Positions 43,365 through 55,375 are shown, numbered from the stretch's first letter. The stretch is DNA of 64,000 nucleotides from Pseudomonas nitroreducens (GCF_014204515.1 NZ_JACHLI010000030.1:1-64000), one strand, 5' to 3'. The notes: generated by a model not told the origin, from the sequence alone. Numbers and translations are program-made.

Positions 43365-44786
43365 TCAGGCCGCCGGCGTCGGCTGCCAGCCGCCGCCCAG
43401 GGCCTTGTAGATCGCCACGATGCCGCGATACACGTCGACTTCCGCCAGGGCCTGGGCGTCCTCGGCGGCCAGCTGTTCGCGCTCGGCGTCCAGCAGGTTG
43501 AGGAAGTCCACGGTGCCTTCGCGGTATTGCAGGCCGGCTTGCTGCGCGGCATTGCGGCTGGCTTCGGACTGGCGCACCAGCGATACCAGGCGCTGCTGGC
43601 GCTTGCCGTAGTCGCTGAAGGCGTTCGACGACTCTTCCAGGGCCAGCAGGACCTGCTGCTCGTAGGACGCCAGGGCGCCGTCGGCATCGGCCTTGGCGGC
43701 GCGCAGGCGGGCCCGCACGCTGCCCAGGTCGAAGGCCGCCCAGGTGATGCTCGGGGCGACGCCCCAGGCGCTGGCGGCGGACGAACCGATCTGCGAGCCA
43801 CGGCCGGCGGTGTAGCCGAGGAAGCCGCCGAGGCTGACTTTCGGGAACAGGTCGGCAGTGGCCACGCCTACGTCGGCCGTCGCAGCAGCCAGGCGGCGTT
43901 CGGCGGAAGCGACGTCCGGCCGACGACGCAGCAACTCGCCCGGATCACCGATGGGCAGCGCCTTGGCGATGGCCGGCAGCTTCTTCGGCGACAGGTCCAC
44001 GGAGAGCGCGTCCGGGCGCTGGCCGAGGAGGGTGGCGATGCGGTTGCGCTGGCGCACCTCTTCGGCTTCCAGTTGCGGCACGCTGGCTTCGGTGGAGGCC
44101 AGGCGCGCTTCGGCGCGTTGCACGTCCAGCTCGCTGCCGACACCGGCGTCGCGCAGCTGGATGGTCAGGTCGCGGGACTCGCGCTGGTTCTCCAGGTTGC
44201 TCTTGGCGATGCTTTCGCGCAGTTGCGCACCACGCAGTTGTCCATAAGCGTCAGCCAACTCGGCGATCAGGCTGACCTGCAGCTGCTGCAGGTCGGCGAC
44301 TATGGCCTCGCTCTGCGCGTCGCTGGATTCCAGCTGGCGGCGCACGCGGCCGAACAGGTCGACTTCCCAGATCATGTCCAGGCCCAGGTCGTAGCGCTCC
44401 TGGTTGACCCGGTCCTCGGTCTGGCCGGGCACCTGGCCCTTGCCGACCTGGCCTTCGGCGCGGCTGGTGACCGTGGGGAAACGGTCATTGGCGACGTCGT
44501 CGCGGATCGCCCGCGAAGCCAGCACGCGGGCATAGGCCACGCGCAGCTCGCGGTTTTCCTTGAGGGACTGCTCGACCAGCTGGGTCAGCACCGGGTCGTC
44601 GAACTGCTTCCACCAGGCATCCTCGAAGCGGTTGCGGTCGTAGTTCTGCGCCTGGGCATTGCTGTCCAGCCGGGCCGGCGCGGTGTCCGGCTTCTGGTAG
44701 TCGGGGCCGACCATGCACGCGCTGAGAGCCAGCGCGAGCAGGGAAGGGACGAACAGTTTCACGGCACTCATGTTGATGACGCTCAT
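43365..44786 (-). CDS. oprN: Outer-membrane efflux lipoprotein OprN
   Basis: A 473-residue TolC-like outer-membrane channel. The lipobox is LSAC with CMVGPDYQKP following. The central part has the periplasmic helices expected of an OprM-family protein, and the C-terminus ends with ALGGGWQPTPAA. Position and order after mexF identify it as OprN of the MexEF-OprN pump. Its ATG overlaps the mexF stop by 4 bases (ATGA). It looks intact although the adaptor gene mexE is frameshifted. Confidence 0.92.
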   Translation of the reverse strand: MSVINMSAVKLFVPSLLALALSACMVGPDYQKPDTAPARLDSNAQAQNYDRNRFEDAWWKQFDDPVLTQLVEQSLKENRELRVAYARVLASRAIRDDVANDRFPTVTSRAEGQVGKGQVPGQTEDRVNQERYDLGLDMIWEVDLFGRVRRQLESSDAQSEAIVADLQQLQVSLIAELADAYGQLRGAQLRESIAKSNLENQRESRDLTIQLRDAGVGSELDVQRAEARLASTEASVPQLEAEEVRQRNRIATLLGQRPDALSVDLSPKKLPAIAKALPIGDPGELLRRRPDVASAERRLAAATADVGVATADLFPKVSLGGFLGYTAGRGSQIGSSAASAWGVAPSITWAAFDLGSVRARLRAAKADADGALASYEQQVLLALEESSNAFSDYGKRQQRLVSLVRQSEASRNAAQQAGLQYREGTVDFLNLLDAEREQLAAEDAQALAEVDVYRGIVAIYKALGGGWQPTPAA

Positions 44787-47700
44787 GCCTGGTGGGCCTC
44801 GCTGTTGTTCGGTTGGCTCTGGGCGATGCGCGCCTGGTGCGCCTGTTTCTTCGCTTCACGGGCTTCCATGAAGCGGCGGATCAGCACATAGAAGACCGGG
44901 GTCAGCAACAGGCCGAAGAAGGTCACGCCAAGCATCCCGGAGAACACCGCGACACCCATGGCATGGCGCATTTCGGCGCCGGCGCCGGACGACAGCACCA
45001 GGGGCACCACGCCCATGATGAAGGCGATGGAGGTCATCAGGATCGGCCGCAGACGCAGGCGGCAGGCTTCCAGCACCGCGCTCAGGCGGTCCATGCCTTC
45101 GTCCTGCTTGTCCTTGGCGAACTCCACGATCAGGATCGCGTTCTTGCACGCCAGGCCCACCAGGACGATCAGGCCGATCTGGGTGAAGATGTTGTTGTCG
45201 CCACCGGACAGGATCACGCCGGCAATCGCCGACAGCAGGGTCATCGGCACGATCAGGATCACCGCCAGCGGCAGGCCCCAGCTCTCGTACAACGCGGCCA
45301 GCACCAGGAAGGCGAGCAGCACGCAGAGCGGGAACACGTAGATCGCGGAGTTGCCGGCGAGGATCTGCTGGTAGGTCAGCTCGGTCCATTCGTAGGTCAT
45401 GCCATTGGGCAGTTCCTGCTTGAGCAGGCGCTCGATGGCGGCCTCGGCCTGGCCGGAGCTGTAGCCCGGTGCGGCGGCGCCGTTGATCTCGGCGGTGATG
45501 AAGCCGTTGTAGTGCATCACGCGGTCGGGGCCGGAGGTGTCGCTGATCTTGATGAAGGTGGCCAGCGGGACCATTTCACCCAGGTTGTTGCGCACCTTGA
45601 GCTGGCCGATCTGCTCGGGTTCGAGACGGAACTGCTGCTCGCCCTGGACGTTCACCTGGTAGGTACGGCCGAAGCGGTTGAAGTCGTTCGCGTACAGCGA
45701 GCCCAGGTAGACCTGCAGGGTGTCGAAGATGTCGCTGATCGCAACCCCGTGGGTCTTGGCCTTCTCGCGGTCGATGGCGGCATCCACCTGCGGCACGTTC
45801 ACCTGGTAGCTGGTGAACACCGACATGGGGTTGAGCTCCGGCAGCGCGCGGGCCTTGTTGAGGATGTTCTGGGTCTGCGCGTAGAGCTCCTCGTAACCGG
45901 CGTTGCCGCGGTCCTCGATCTGCAGGCGGAAGCCGCCGATGGTGCCCAGCCCCTGTACCGGCGGCGGCGGGAAGATCGCGATGTAGGCGTCCTGGATGTC
46001 GGCGAACTGCTTGTTCAGCTCGGCGGCGATCTCGTTGGCCGACATGCCCGGCCCCTTGCGCTCGCTGAAGTCCTTGAGCGGGGTGAAGACGATGCCGCTG
46101 TTGGGGCTGTTGGTGAAGCCGTTGATCGACAGGCCGGGGAAGGACACGGTGTGCTCGATGCCCGGGTGCTTGCCGGCGATTTCCGACATGCGCTTGATCA
46201 CCGCCTCGGTGCGGTCCAGCGTGGCGGCGTCGGGCAGTTGCGCGAAGGCCACCAGGTACTGCTTGTCCTGTTGCGGCACGAAGCCGGTCGGGGTGCTGGA
46301 GAAGCCCAGGTAGGTCAGGCCGATCAGCCCGGCGTACAGCAGCAGTGCGATGGAGCTGCCGCGCAGCACGCGGGTCACGGTGCCGACGTAGCCATGGCTG
46401 GCACGCTCGAAGAAGCGGTTGAACGGACGGAACAGCCAGCCGCCCAGCAGCTTGTCCAGCAGCACCGAGAAGCGGTCCTTCGGCTCGTGGTGCCCCTTGA
46501 GCAGCACGGCGGACAGCGCCGGCGACAGGGTCAGCGAGTTGAACGCGGAGATCACCGTGGAGATCGCGATGGTCAAGGCGAACTGCCGGTAGAACTGCCC
46601 GGTGAGGCCGGAGATGAACGCGGTGGGAATGAACACGGCGCACAGCACCAGCGCGGTGGCGATGATCGGTCCGGTCACTTCCTTCATGGCGCGCTTGGTC
46701 GCCTCGATGGGCGTGAGGCCCAGGCCGATGTTGCGCTCGACGTTCTCCACCACCACGATGGCGTCGTCCACCACGATGCCGATGGCCAGTACCAGGCCGA
46801 ACAATGACAAGGCGTTGAGCGAGAAGCCGAAGAAGTGCATCACCGCGAAGGTGCCGATCAGCGACACCGGCACGGCGGCCAGCGGGATGATCGAGGCGCG
46901 CCAGGTCTGCAGGAACAGCACGACCACCAGCACCACCAGGATCAGCGCTTCGAACAGGGTGTGCACCACCGCTTCGATGGAGCCGCGGACGAAGATGGTC
47001 GGGTCATAGACGATGGAGTAGTCCACGCCCTGGGGGAAGTCCTTCTTCAGCTCGGCCATCTTCTCGCGCACCAGGTTGGAGATGGCGATGGCGTTGGAAC
47101 CGGGACGCTGGAAGATCGGGATGGCGACCGCCGGCTGGTTGTCCAGCAGCGAGCGCAGGGCGTACTGGCTGGAGCCGAGCTCGACGCGGGCGATGTCCTT
47201 CAGGCGGGTGATCTCGCCGTCGGGGCCGCTGCGGATGACGATGTTCTCGAACTCTTCCTCGGTGACCAGGCGACCCTGGGTGTTGATCGACAGCTGGAAG
47301 CTGGTGTCGCTCGGCGAGGGCGGGGCGCCCAGGGAGCCGGCGGCGACCTGGCGGTTCTGCTCGCGGATCGCGGCGACCACGTCGGTGGCGGTCAGGTTGC
47401 GCGAGGCGACCTTGTTCGGGTCCAGCCAGACGCGCAGGGAGTAGTCGCCCATGCCGAACAGTTGCACGTCGCCCACACCGTCCAGGCGCGCCAGCTCGTC
47501 CTTGATGTTGAGGATGGCGTAGTTGGACAGGTAGAGCATGTCGTAGCGGTTATCCGGCGAGGTCAGGTGCACGACCATGGTCAGGTCGGGCGAGGCCTTG
47601 TCGACGGTGATGCCGATCCGCGTGACTTCCTCGGGCAGCTTGGGCTGCGTACGGGTCACGCGGTTCTGCACCTGCACCTGGGCGTTGTCCAGGTCGGTGC

Positions 47701-47995
47701 CCAGGGCGAAGGTGATGGTCAGGGTCATCTTGCCGTCGGCGGTGGACTGCGAGGACATGTAGAGCATGTTCTCGACGCCGGTGATGGCCTGTTCCAGCGG
47801 CGCGGCGACGGTCTCGCCGATCACCTTGGGGTTGGCGCCGGGGAAGTTGGCGCGCACCACCACGGTGGGCGGCACTACTTCGGGGTATTCGCTGATCGGT
47901 AGCTGGAACAGCGAGATGGCCCCGCCGATCAGGATGATCAGCGAAAGCACGGCGGCGAAGATCGGCCGCTGGATGAAGAATAGCGAAAAGTTCAT
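44783..47995 (-). CDS. mexF: RND efflux transporter MexF
   Basis: A 1070-residue RND drug/proton antiporter, intact, of the HAE1 type, starting MNFSLFFIQRPIFAAVLSLI. The Asp pair is in GIVVDDAIVVVENV. It is expected to export chloramphenicol, fluoroquinolones, trimethoprim and quinolone-signal precursors as in P. aeruginosa. The start at 47995 follows CAGGAACCAGCC. It lies 109 bases after the mexE end, so it may be transcribed with it but cannot work normally without the adaptor. Confidence 0.94.
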   Translation of the reverse strand: MNFSLFFIQRPIFAAVLSLIILIGGAISLFQLPISEYPEVVPPTVVVRANFPGANPKVIGETVAAPLEQAITGVENMLYMSSQSTADGKMTLTITFALGTDLDNAQVQVQNRVTRTQPKLPEEVTRIGITVDKASPDLTMVVHLTSPDNRYDMLYLSNYAILNIKDELARLDGVGDVQLFGMGDYSLRVWLDPNKVASRNLTATDVVAAIREQNRQVAAGSLGAPPSPSDTSFQLSINTQGRLVTEEEFENIVIRSGPDGEITRLKDIARVELGSSQYALRSLLDNQPAVAIPIFQRPGSNAIAISNLVREKMAELKKDFPQGVDYSIVYDPTIFVRGSIEAVVHTLFEALILVVLVVVLFLQTWRASIIPLAAVPVSLIGTFAVMHFFGFSLNALSLFGLVLAIGIVVDDAIVVVENVERNIGLGLTPIEATKRAMKEVTGPIIATALVLCAVFIPTAFISGLTGQFYRQFALTIAISTVISAFNSLTLSPALSAVLLKGHHEPKDRFSVLLDKLLGGWLFRPFNRFFERASHGYVGTVTRVLRGSSIALLLYAGLIGLTYLGFSSTPTGFVPQQDKQYLVAFAQLPDAATLDRTEAVIKRMSEIAGKHPGIEHTVSFPGLSINGFTNSPNSGIVFTPLKDFSERKGPGMSANEIAAELNKQFADIQDAYIAIFPPPPVQGLGTIGGFRLQIEDRGNAGYEELYAQTQNILNKARALPELNPMSVFTSYQVNVPQVDAAIDREKAKTHGVAISDIFDTLQVYLGSLYANDFNRFGRTYQVNVQGEQQFRLEPEQIGQLKVRNNLGEMVPLATFIKISDTSGPDRVMHYNGFITAEINGAAAPGYSSGQAEAAIERLLKQELPNGMTYEWTELTYQQILAGNSAIYVFPLCVLLAFLVLAALYESWGLPLAVILIVPMTLLSAIAGVILSGGDNNIFTQIGLIVLVGLACKNAILIVEFAKDKQDEGMDRLSAVLEACRLRLRPILMTSIAFIMGVVPLVLSSGAGAEMRHAMGVAVFSGMLGVTFFGLLLTPVFYVLIRRFMEAREAKKQAHQARIAQSQPNNSEAHQA

Positions 47996-48104
47996 GGCTG
48001 GTTCCTGTCGCGAACGCTCACGTTCGCCAAACCCGGGACAAAGGTCACCCAAGGCCCTGGTGGGACAGGGCCTGGTATATCGATTCAGGAATTACGGGTT
48101 GGGG

Positions 48105-49330
48105 TCAGCCGCGTGGCGCACCCGGTTTAGTCGACTTCTCGGCGACCTTCGGCGCCTCGAAGCTCTCCAGCGCGCGACGCTGGCTTTCGAGGTTGGCGAG
48201 GGTTTCCTTGCTGGCCATCTCGACGCCCTGGGCATCGACCTGGGCGCCCGGGCGAACCCGTTGCAGGCCGTTGACCACGATGCGGTCACCCTTGGCCAGC
48301 CCAGTGCGGACGATGCGCAGGCCTTCGAGTTTCGGGCCCAGCTCGATGCCGCGGTACTGCACCTTGCTGTCCTTGTCGAGCACCAGCACGAACTTCTTGC
48401 CAAGGTCCGTGCCGACCGCTTCGTCCTTGATCAGCGCGGCGGGGTAGGTGCCGCTGCCGACCAGCTTGATGCGGGCGTACAGGCCGGGGGTGAACTGGTT
48501 GGCGGCGTTGTCGAACACGGCGCGGCCACGGATGGTGCCGGTCTTGGGGTTGACCTGGTTGTCGAGGAAGTCCAGGCGGCCCTGGTGGGGGAAGCCGTCC
48601 TCGCCGGTCAGGCCCAGGTACACCGGGCTGGTGCCACGGGCGTCCGGGCCGCCCTTGCGGGCGAGGTCGACGTACTTCAGGTAGACGCGCTCGTCGGCGT
48701 CGAAGTAGGCGTAGACCTTGTCGGTGGAGACCAGGGTGGTCAGCACGCTTTGGCCGCTGTTGACCAGGTTGCCGGCGGTGACTTCGGCGCGCGAAACGCG
48801 GCCGTCGATGGGCGCGGTGACCTGGGTGAACGACAGGTTCAGGCGGGCGTTGTCCAGTTCCGCCTGGGTTGCGGCGACCACCGCTTTCGCCTCGGTGGCG
48901 GCGGCGGTGCGGGCGTCGGCCAGTTCCGCGGAAATGGCGTTGGTGGCGCGCAGGCGATCACCGCGGGAGGCTTCGTTGACGGTACGGGTCTGGTTGGCGC
49001 GAGCCTGTTGCAGCTGGGCTTCCAGGCGATGCACCTCGGCCTGGAACGGATCTGGAACAGCAGGTCGCCTTTCTTCACCAGCGCGCCTTCACGGAAGGCG
49101 ACGCGGTCGATGTAGCCGGAGACGCGCGGACGCAATTCGACGGATTCCGGAGCCTCCAGGCGACCGGTGAATTCGTCCCATTCATTGATCGGCTGTTCGA
49201 TCACATCCGCCACGCTGACCTTGGGGGCGGCCATGTTCTGTGCCGCCTCCTGGCCCTTGCCGCAGGCGCTGAGAACCAGCACGGCGGCCAACGCCAACGG
49301 AATACGCAAGGTGTTCAGATTTCGCTCCAT
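48105..49330 (-). pseudogene. mexE: mexE, RND periplasmic adaptor, frameshifted by a 10-base deletion
   Basis: The gene starts at 49330 (MERNLNTLRI..., lipobox LSAC) and reads normally to LLFQI at about base 49049. It then shifts frame, and the shifted product stops after 163 residues (at 48839). The true MexE continuation, starting HRLEAQLQQARANQTR, is in another frame from 49034 to 48105 (309 residues if started at that ATG). The homologous muxA in this window reads GATCGACCCGCGTCCGTTCC (bases 16186-16205) where mexE reads GATCCGTTCC, so GACCCGCGTC is missing. With it restored the gene would encode about 411 residues, the usual MexE length. The remnant lacks either the lipidation signal or the body, so it is predicted non-functional. 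Confidence 0.88.
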
Positions 49331-49428
49331 GGAAAAGACTCCGGCGATCTAATTGGTTTTGGGATTTCTGATGGAGCGGAGTCTGCGCAAGAGGGCGCTC
49401 TGGAACTAATCGAACGAGCAGATTTTGA

Positions 49429-49447
49429 TTATCACGCGCAGTGATAA
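49429..49447. promoter_or_regulatory. Candidate MexT operator upstream of mexE
   Basis: TTATCAC (49429-49435) and GTGATAA (49441-49447) form a perfect 7-base inverted repeat with a 5-base centre; T49432-N11-A49444 fits the LysR layout. It lies about 100 bases upstream of mexE. MexT binding is inferred from position. Confidence 0.5.
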
Positions 49448-49537
49448 ATGCTTTTGCACTATGCGCAGGAATAGATAGAAGGAGTGGGCACGGGGATTGC
49501 CCGAAGGTGCTACCCGATCGCCTGGTGCGCTCGGGCT

Positions 49538-49670
49538 GCCCTCACCCTGACCCTGGCTACGCGCCCCGCTCCTGAGGGAGAGGGGACTGATCGGTGCAGG
49601 AGGAAACTACTGCGTCAGCCGGTACGGACGACTCCCTCTCCCTCTGGGAGAGGGCGGGGGTGAGGGTGAT
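49538..49670. repeat. Long imperfect inverted repeat (CCCTCACCC type)
   Basis: GCCCTCACCCT at 49538-49548 faces AGGGCGGGGGTGAGGGTG at 49651-49668, with nested CTCTCC / GGAGAGGG arms inside. This is a known kind of intergenic hairpin in Pseudomonas; it lies after mexT. Confidence 0.65.
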
Positions 49671-49675
49671 TAGGC

Positions 49676-49752
49676 GTAGGGCGAATAACGCCTCGGGCGT
49701 TATCCGCCGCATGCTTGCCGGCGGATAACCTGTTCCAGGTTATGCGCCCTAC
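49676..49752. repeat. REP-like palindromic unit of the GTAGGGCG type
   Basis: GTAGGGCGAATAACGC at the left and GTTATGCGCCCTAC at the right; inner AACGCC / GGCGTT arms. Related to the units at 8031 and 42470. Confidence 0.7.
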
Positions 49753-49891
49753 AGCCGGTCTCTGATTTCAGGAGAGCCTGATCCTCGTACCGAAGCGAAC
49801 CCGCATCCCACGGTGCTTCTGGTGAACGACGGTTCGCGAGCAATGACGATGGCGTCCCCCTCGCTCCTACAGGTTGAGTCCGCTGCGAAGG

Positions 49892-50806
49892 TCAGAGACT
49901 GTCCGGATCACCCACGAACATGGTGATCCGCGAGCGCAGCCAGCGTTCGGCCGGGTCCTGGTCCTGGGCGCCGCGCCAGACCATGGACAGCTCCGCCAGC
50001 CGGGTGGGGAAAGGCGGTTCGTCGGCGCGCAGGCCGCCGGCAGCGGTCAGCGCCAGGGCCACGTACTCGGGCACGGTGGCGAGGATGTCGGTGCCGGCCA
50101 GCAGCGAGGCCAGGCCGTTGAACTGCGGCACGGCCAGCACCACCTGGCGCTTGCGGTCCATCTCGGCCAGGGTCTGGTCGACGAAGCCGTCCAGGTCGCC
50201 GGCATAGGACACCAGCGCGTGCGGGCGCGCGCAGTAATCATCGAGGGTCAGTGCACCGGGAATCGAGTCGGCCCGCAGAATCTTCCAGGTGCTGCGGCGC
50301 AGGGTCTTGCGCTTGGCGTTGGCCGGCAGCTCGTCGGTGTAGCTGACGCCCACGGAGATTTCCCCGGAGGACAGCAGCTGCGGCATCAGCAGGTAGTTGG
50401 CGCGGCGCACCACCAGGGTGATGCCCGGTGCTTCCGAGCGCAGGCGGCGCAGCAGCGGCGGCAGCAGGCCGAATTCCACGTCATCGGACAGGCCGATGCG
50501 GAACACCGCCTTGCTGGTGGCCGGGTCGAAGTCGGCGGCGCGGCTCAGGGCGGTGGAGATCGAATCCAGCGCCGGCGAGAGGTGGCCGAAGATTTCCTGC
50601 GCCCGCGCGGTGGGTTCCATGCTGCGCCCGGTGCGGACGAACAGCGGATCGTCGAACAGGCCGCGCAGGCGCGCCAGGGCCGCACTGATCGCCGGCTGGC
50701 CGAGGAACAGCTTCTCGGCGGCGCGGGTCACGCTGCGTTCGTGCATCAGCGTCTCGAAAACGATCAACAGGTTGAGGTCAACCTTGCGGAGGTCGTTGCG
50801 GTTCAT
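49892..50806 (-). CDS. mexT: LysR-family regulator MexT
   Basis: A 304-residue LysR protein whose N-terminus (MNRNDLRKVDLNLLIVFETL) and C-terminus (RSRITMFVGDPDSL) match MexT closely. The winged helix is at about residues 5-65, followed by the effector domain. In P. aeruginosa it activates mexEF-oprN, and it is often inactivated in laboratory strains; here no frameshift or stop is visible. It is divergent from mexS, on the mexE strand, with the pump operon downstream. Confidence 0.93.
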   Translation of the reverse strand: MNRNDLRKVDLNLLIVFETLMHERSVTRAAEKLFLGQPAISAALARLRGLFDDPLFVRTGRSMEPTARAQEIFGHLSPALDSISTALSRAADFDPATSKAVFRIGLSDDVEFGLLPPLLRRLRSEAPGITLVVRRANYLLMPQLLSSGEISVGVSYTDELPANAKRKTLRRSTWKILRADSIPGALTLDDYCARPHALVSYAGDLDGFVDQTLAEMDRKRQVVLAVPQFNGLASLLAGTDILATVPEYVALALTAAGGLRADEPPFPTRLAELSMVWRGAQDQDPAERWLRSRITMFVGDPDSL

Positions 50807-51119
50807 GGGGGCTCCCTGGCGATGGGGGAAAAGTGAGGCCGAGCGTGCCCTGAGTCAAGTCTGTCAGATAAGTCCTTGATCAATTTCCACTTTTTTAATG
50901 AGAATCTCGCCCCGGCGCTGTGGTCAGACTCTGTAAGAGCCCTGGCGCCCCAGCCCCTTGGGCAGCCCCGGCGCAGAGCCTTGCGGCCGCGCCGGACAAG
51001 GGCTGCAAAGCGGGCGGAATCATCGCCGTTTATGTCAATTATCAATGGTGAACGGTGGCGTCACCCCCAAAGCCCGGATAGAGTCCGTGGCTATGAGCAC
51101 TACTAAGGCGAGGTATGTG
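50807..51119. other. mexS-mexT divergent intergenic region
   Basis: A 313-base stretch between the divergent mexT and mexS genes. It is expected to hold both promoters and MexT-dependent control of mexS. I could not find a convincing exact match to the reported MexT (nod-box-like) sequence. No gene is present. Confidence 0.5.
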
Positions 51120-52139
51120 ATGTCCCGCATGATCCGTTTCCACCAGTTCGGTGACGCCTCGGTCCTGAAGATCGAGGAAATGCCGACCCCGCAACCGGGG
51201 CCGGGTGAAGTGCTGGTCCGTACCCAGGCACTGGGCGTCAGTTGGCGCGACGTGCTCTGGCGGCAGAACCTCGCCCCGGATCAGGCCAAGCTGCCGGCGG
51301 GCATCGGTTATGAACTTTCCGGCATCGTCGAAGCCGTGGGCGAGGGCGTTGAAGACCTCGAACCCGGCGTGGCGGTGGCCAGTTTCCCGGCGAACTCGCC
51401 GAACCTGTACCCGGCCTGGGGCGACCACGTCATCGTGCCGCGCACCTCGCTGACCCGTTATCCGGACGTCCTGAGCCCGGTCGAAGCTGCCGTGCACTAC
51501 ACCGGTCTGCTGTATTCCTACTTCGCCCTGGTGGAGTTGGCGCAGATCAAGCCCGGCCAGCGCGTGCTGATCACCGAGGCCGGCCATTGCCTGGCACCCC
51601 AGGCGGTGCAACTGGCCAAGGCGCTCGGCGCCCAGGTGATCGCCACCACCAGCCATGAGGAAACCCGCGAGTTTCTCAAAGGGCTGGGCGCGGACAAGAT
51701 CATCTACACCGAGGAGCAGGACCTGGTGCTGGAAGTCGAGCGCTTCACCAAGGGTGAAGGCGTGGAGATCGTCCTCGACCAGTGCGCCGGCCCGCAGATG
51801 AAGCTGCTGGGTGACGTGGCTGCGCCGCGCGGCAAGCTGATCCTGTACGGCATCAACGGCGGCAACGACGCCGCCTTCCCGGCCTGCGCGGCGTTCAAGA
51901 AGCACCTGCAGTTCTACCGCCACTGCGTGCTGGACTTCACCGGGCAACCGGAGATCGGCCTGACCCGCAACGACGAAGCCGTGCAACGGGCGCTGACCGC
52001 GATCAACCAGATGACCGCCGACCAGTTGCTCAAGCCGAGCATCGACCGGGTGTTCGACTTCGCCCAGTACCGCGACGCCAACTACTACATGGAAACCTGC
52101 CCGGGCGGCGGCCGTGTGGTGATGAAGATGCCGGAGTGA
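51120..52139 (+). CDS. mexS: Quinone-oxidoreductase-like MexS
   Basis: A 339-residue medium-chain, zinc-independent NADPH quinone oxidoreductase-type protein with a Rossmann domain in the second half (VLITEAGHCLAPQAVQLAKALGAQVIATT). It has the MexS length, and its position beside mexT is as in P. aeruginosa, where loss of MexS activates the MexEF-OprN pump. The ATG at 51120 has GAGG 6 bases upstream; earlier in-frame codons are not family-like. It ends at an intrinsic terminator. Confidence 0.9.
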   Translation: MSRMIRFHQFGDASVLKIEEMPTPQPGPGEVLVRTQALGVSWRDVLWRQNLAPDQAKLPAGIGYELSGIVEAVGEGVEDLEPGVAVASFPANSPNLYPAWGDHVIVPRTSLTRYPDVLSPVEAAVHYTGLLYSYFALVELAQIKPGQRVLITEAGHCLAPQAVQLAKALGAQVIATTSHEETREFLKGLGADKIIYTEEQDLVLEVERFTKGEGVEIVLDQCAGPQMKLLGDVAAPRGKLILYGINGGNDAAFPACAAFKKHLQFYRHCVLDFTGQPEIGLTRNDEAVQRALTAINQMTADQLLKPSIDRVFDFAQYRDANYYMETCPGGGRVVMKMPE

Positions 52140-52158
52140 TCCTGCATCGGTGATCCAG

Positions 52159-52185
52159 AAAGCCACTCTTCGGAGTGGCTTTTTT
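52159..52185. terminator. Intrinsic terminator of mexS
   Basis: AAAGCCACTC (52159-52168), loop TTCG, and GAGTGGCTTT (52173-52182), followed by Ts to 52185; a perfect 10-base stem. Confidence 0.9.
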
Positions 52186-52364
52186 ATGCCTGCTGACGGG
52201 CCCTTGTAGGAGCGAGCTTGCTCGCGAACCGAGCTATCCTGCGGCGCCTGAGTCAAGCTCGCTCCTACAATTGCGGCTTCGTGGGTGCCGACCGGCGTAG
52301 GAGCGGACTCCGTCCGCGATTGGCTATCGACCACGCTGGTGTTCACCCTGCGGTCTGCGCGTGG

Positions 52365-52400
52365 GATCGATGGGTATCGCTGCGCTCCACGCCATCCTAC
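52365..52400. repeat. 36-base element identical to 60250-60285 (inverted)
   Basis: The 36 bases starting GATCGATGGGTATCGC are the exact reverse complement of 60250-60285. At the second site the element is half of a long imperfect hairpin (60250-60330). This identity over 36 bases marks a dispersed repeat family. Confidence 0.85.
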
Positions 52401-52660
52401 GTGGAGCTCTGTGGGGCTTCCGAATAAACCTCTAGGCCGCAATGACCCGAAATAGAGCTGTCTATACACCGCTACATGCGCCGCAGTATCAGGCAAGCGT
52501 CGGGAGAACCAGGCAAACCGCTCGGCGCCTTCCTCGCGTATCGTCGCGGCACCGGCCGGTGCGTGGGCCTAGGCTCAATCCATCGCGCGACGAGGCCGCT
52601 GCGCTGCGCAGGCCTTCGGATACCCGCCTTCCATCACCCACAAAAGAGGTGAATCTCCTG

Positions 52661-53119
52661 ATGATTACCGTGAACCTGAACGGCAAGGACCATGAACTCG
52701 ATGCCCCCGGCGAGATGCCGCTGCTCTGGGCCATTCGCGATGTCGCCGGGCTGACCGGCACCAAGTACGGCTGCGGCATGGCCCTGTGCGGCGCCTGCAC
52801 CGTGCACATCGACGGCCAGCCGACGCGCTCCTGCGTCACCCCGCTGGCGGCGGTGGCCGGCAAGAAGATCACCACCATCGAGGCGGTGGCCGAGCAGGCC
52901 GCCGGCAAGGCCGTGCAGGATGCCTGGCGCAAGCTCGACGTGGTGCAGTGCGGCTATTGCCAGTCCGGGCAGATCATGTCCGCCACCGCGCTGCTGGCCT
53001 CGAACAAGCAGCCCAGCGACGCCGACATCGACGCCGCCATGAGCGGCAACATCTGCCGCTGCGCCACCTATGCGCGGATCCGCGCGGCCATCCACGACGC
53101 CGCCCAGACCCTGGCCTGA
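52661..53119 (+). CDS. Molybdenum oxidoreductase small subunit, [2Fe-2S] (IorA-like)
   Basis: A 152-residue protein of the xanthine-dehydrogenase family small subunit. The plant-type ferredoxin cluster ligands are Cys38, Cys43, Cys46 and Cys58; the second cluster uses Cys97, Cys100, Cys132 and Cys134 (QCGYC...ICRC). It transfers electrons from the molybdenum subunit encoded next. It resembles isoquinoline 1-oxidoreductase alpha. AGAGGTG lies 10 bases before the ATG at 52661. An operon with the large subunit 12 bases later is evident. Confidence 0.9.
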   Translation: MITVNLNGKDHELDAPGEMPLLWAIRDVAGLTGTKYGCGMALCGACTVHIDGQPTRSCVTPLAAVAGKKITTIEAVAEQAAGKAVQDAWRKLDVVQCGYCQSGQIMSATALLASNKQPSDADIDAAMSGNICRCATYARIRAAIHDAAQTLA

Positions 53120-53131
53120 GGATAAGAAGTC

Positions 53132-55375
<2,244 letters not shown>

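Larger units (their letters stand above)
49331..49891. other. 561-base mexE-mexT intergenic region
   Basis: It holds a palindromic LysR-type site (49429-49447), a long inverted repeat (49538-49670) and a REP-like unit (49676-49752). No gene is seen. mexE and mexT are on the same strand, so this is the promoter region of the pump operon and the tail of mexT. Confidence 0.75.
52140..52660. other. 521-base intergenic repeat-bearing region
   Basis: It holds the mexS terminator (52159-52185), REP units at 52206-52229 and 52297-52320, and a 36-base element (52365-52400) found reversed and identical at 60250-60285. No gene is seen. Confidence 0.75.

Noticed and set aside
52218..52427. Short frame within the intergenic region after mexS
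   Set aside because: It runs through REP units and the 36-base repeat and has no gene-like features.
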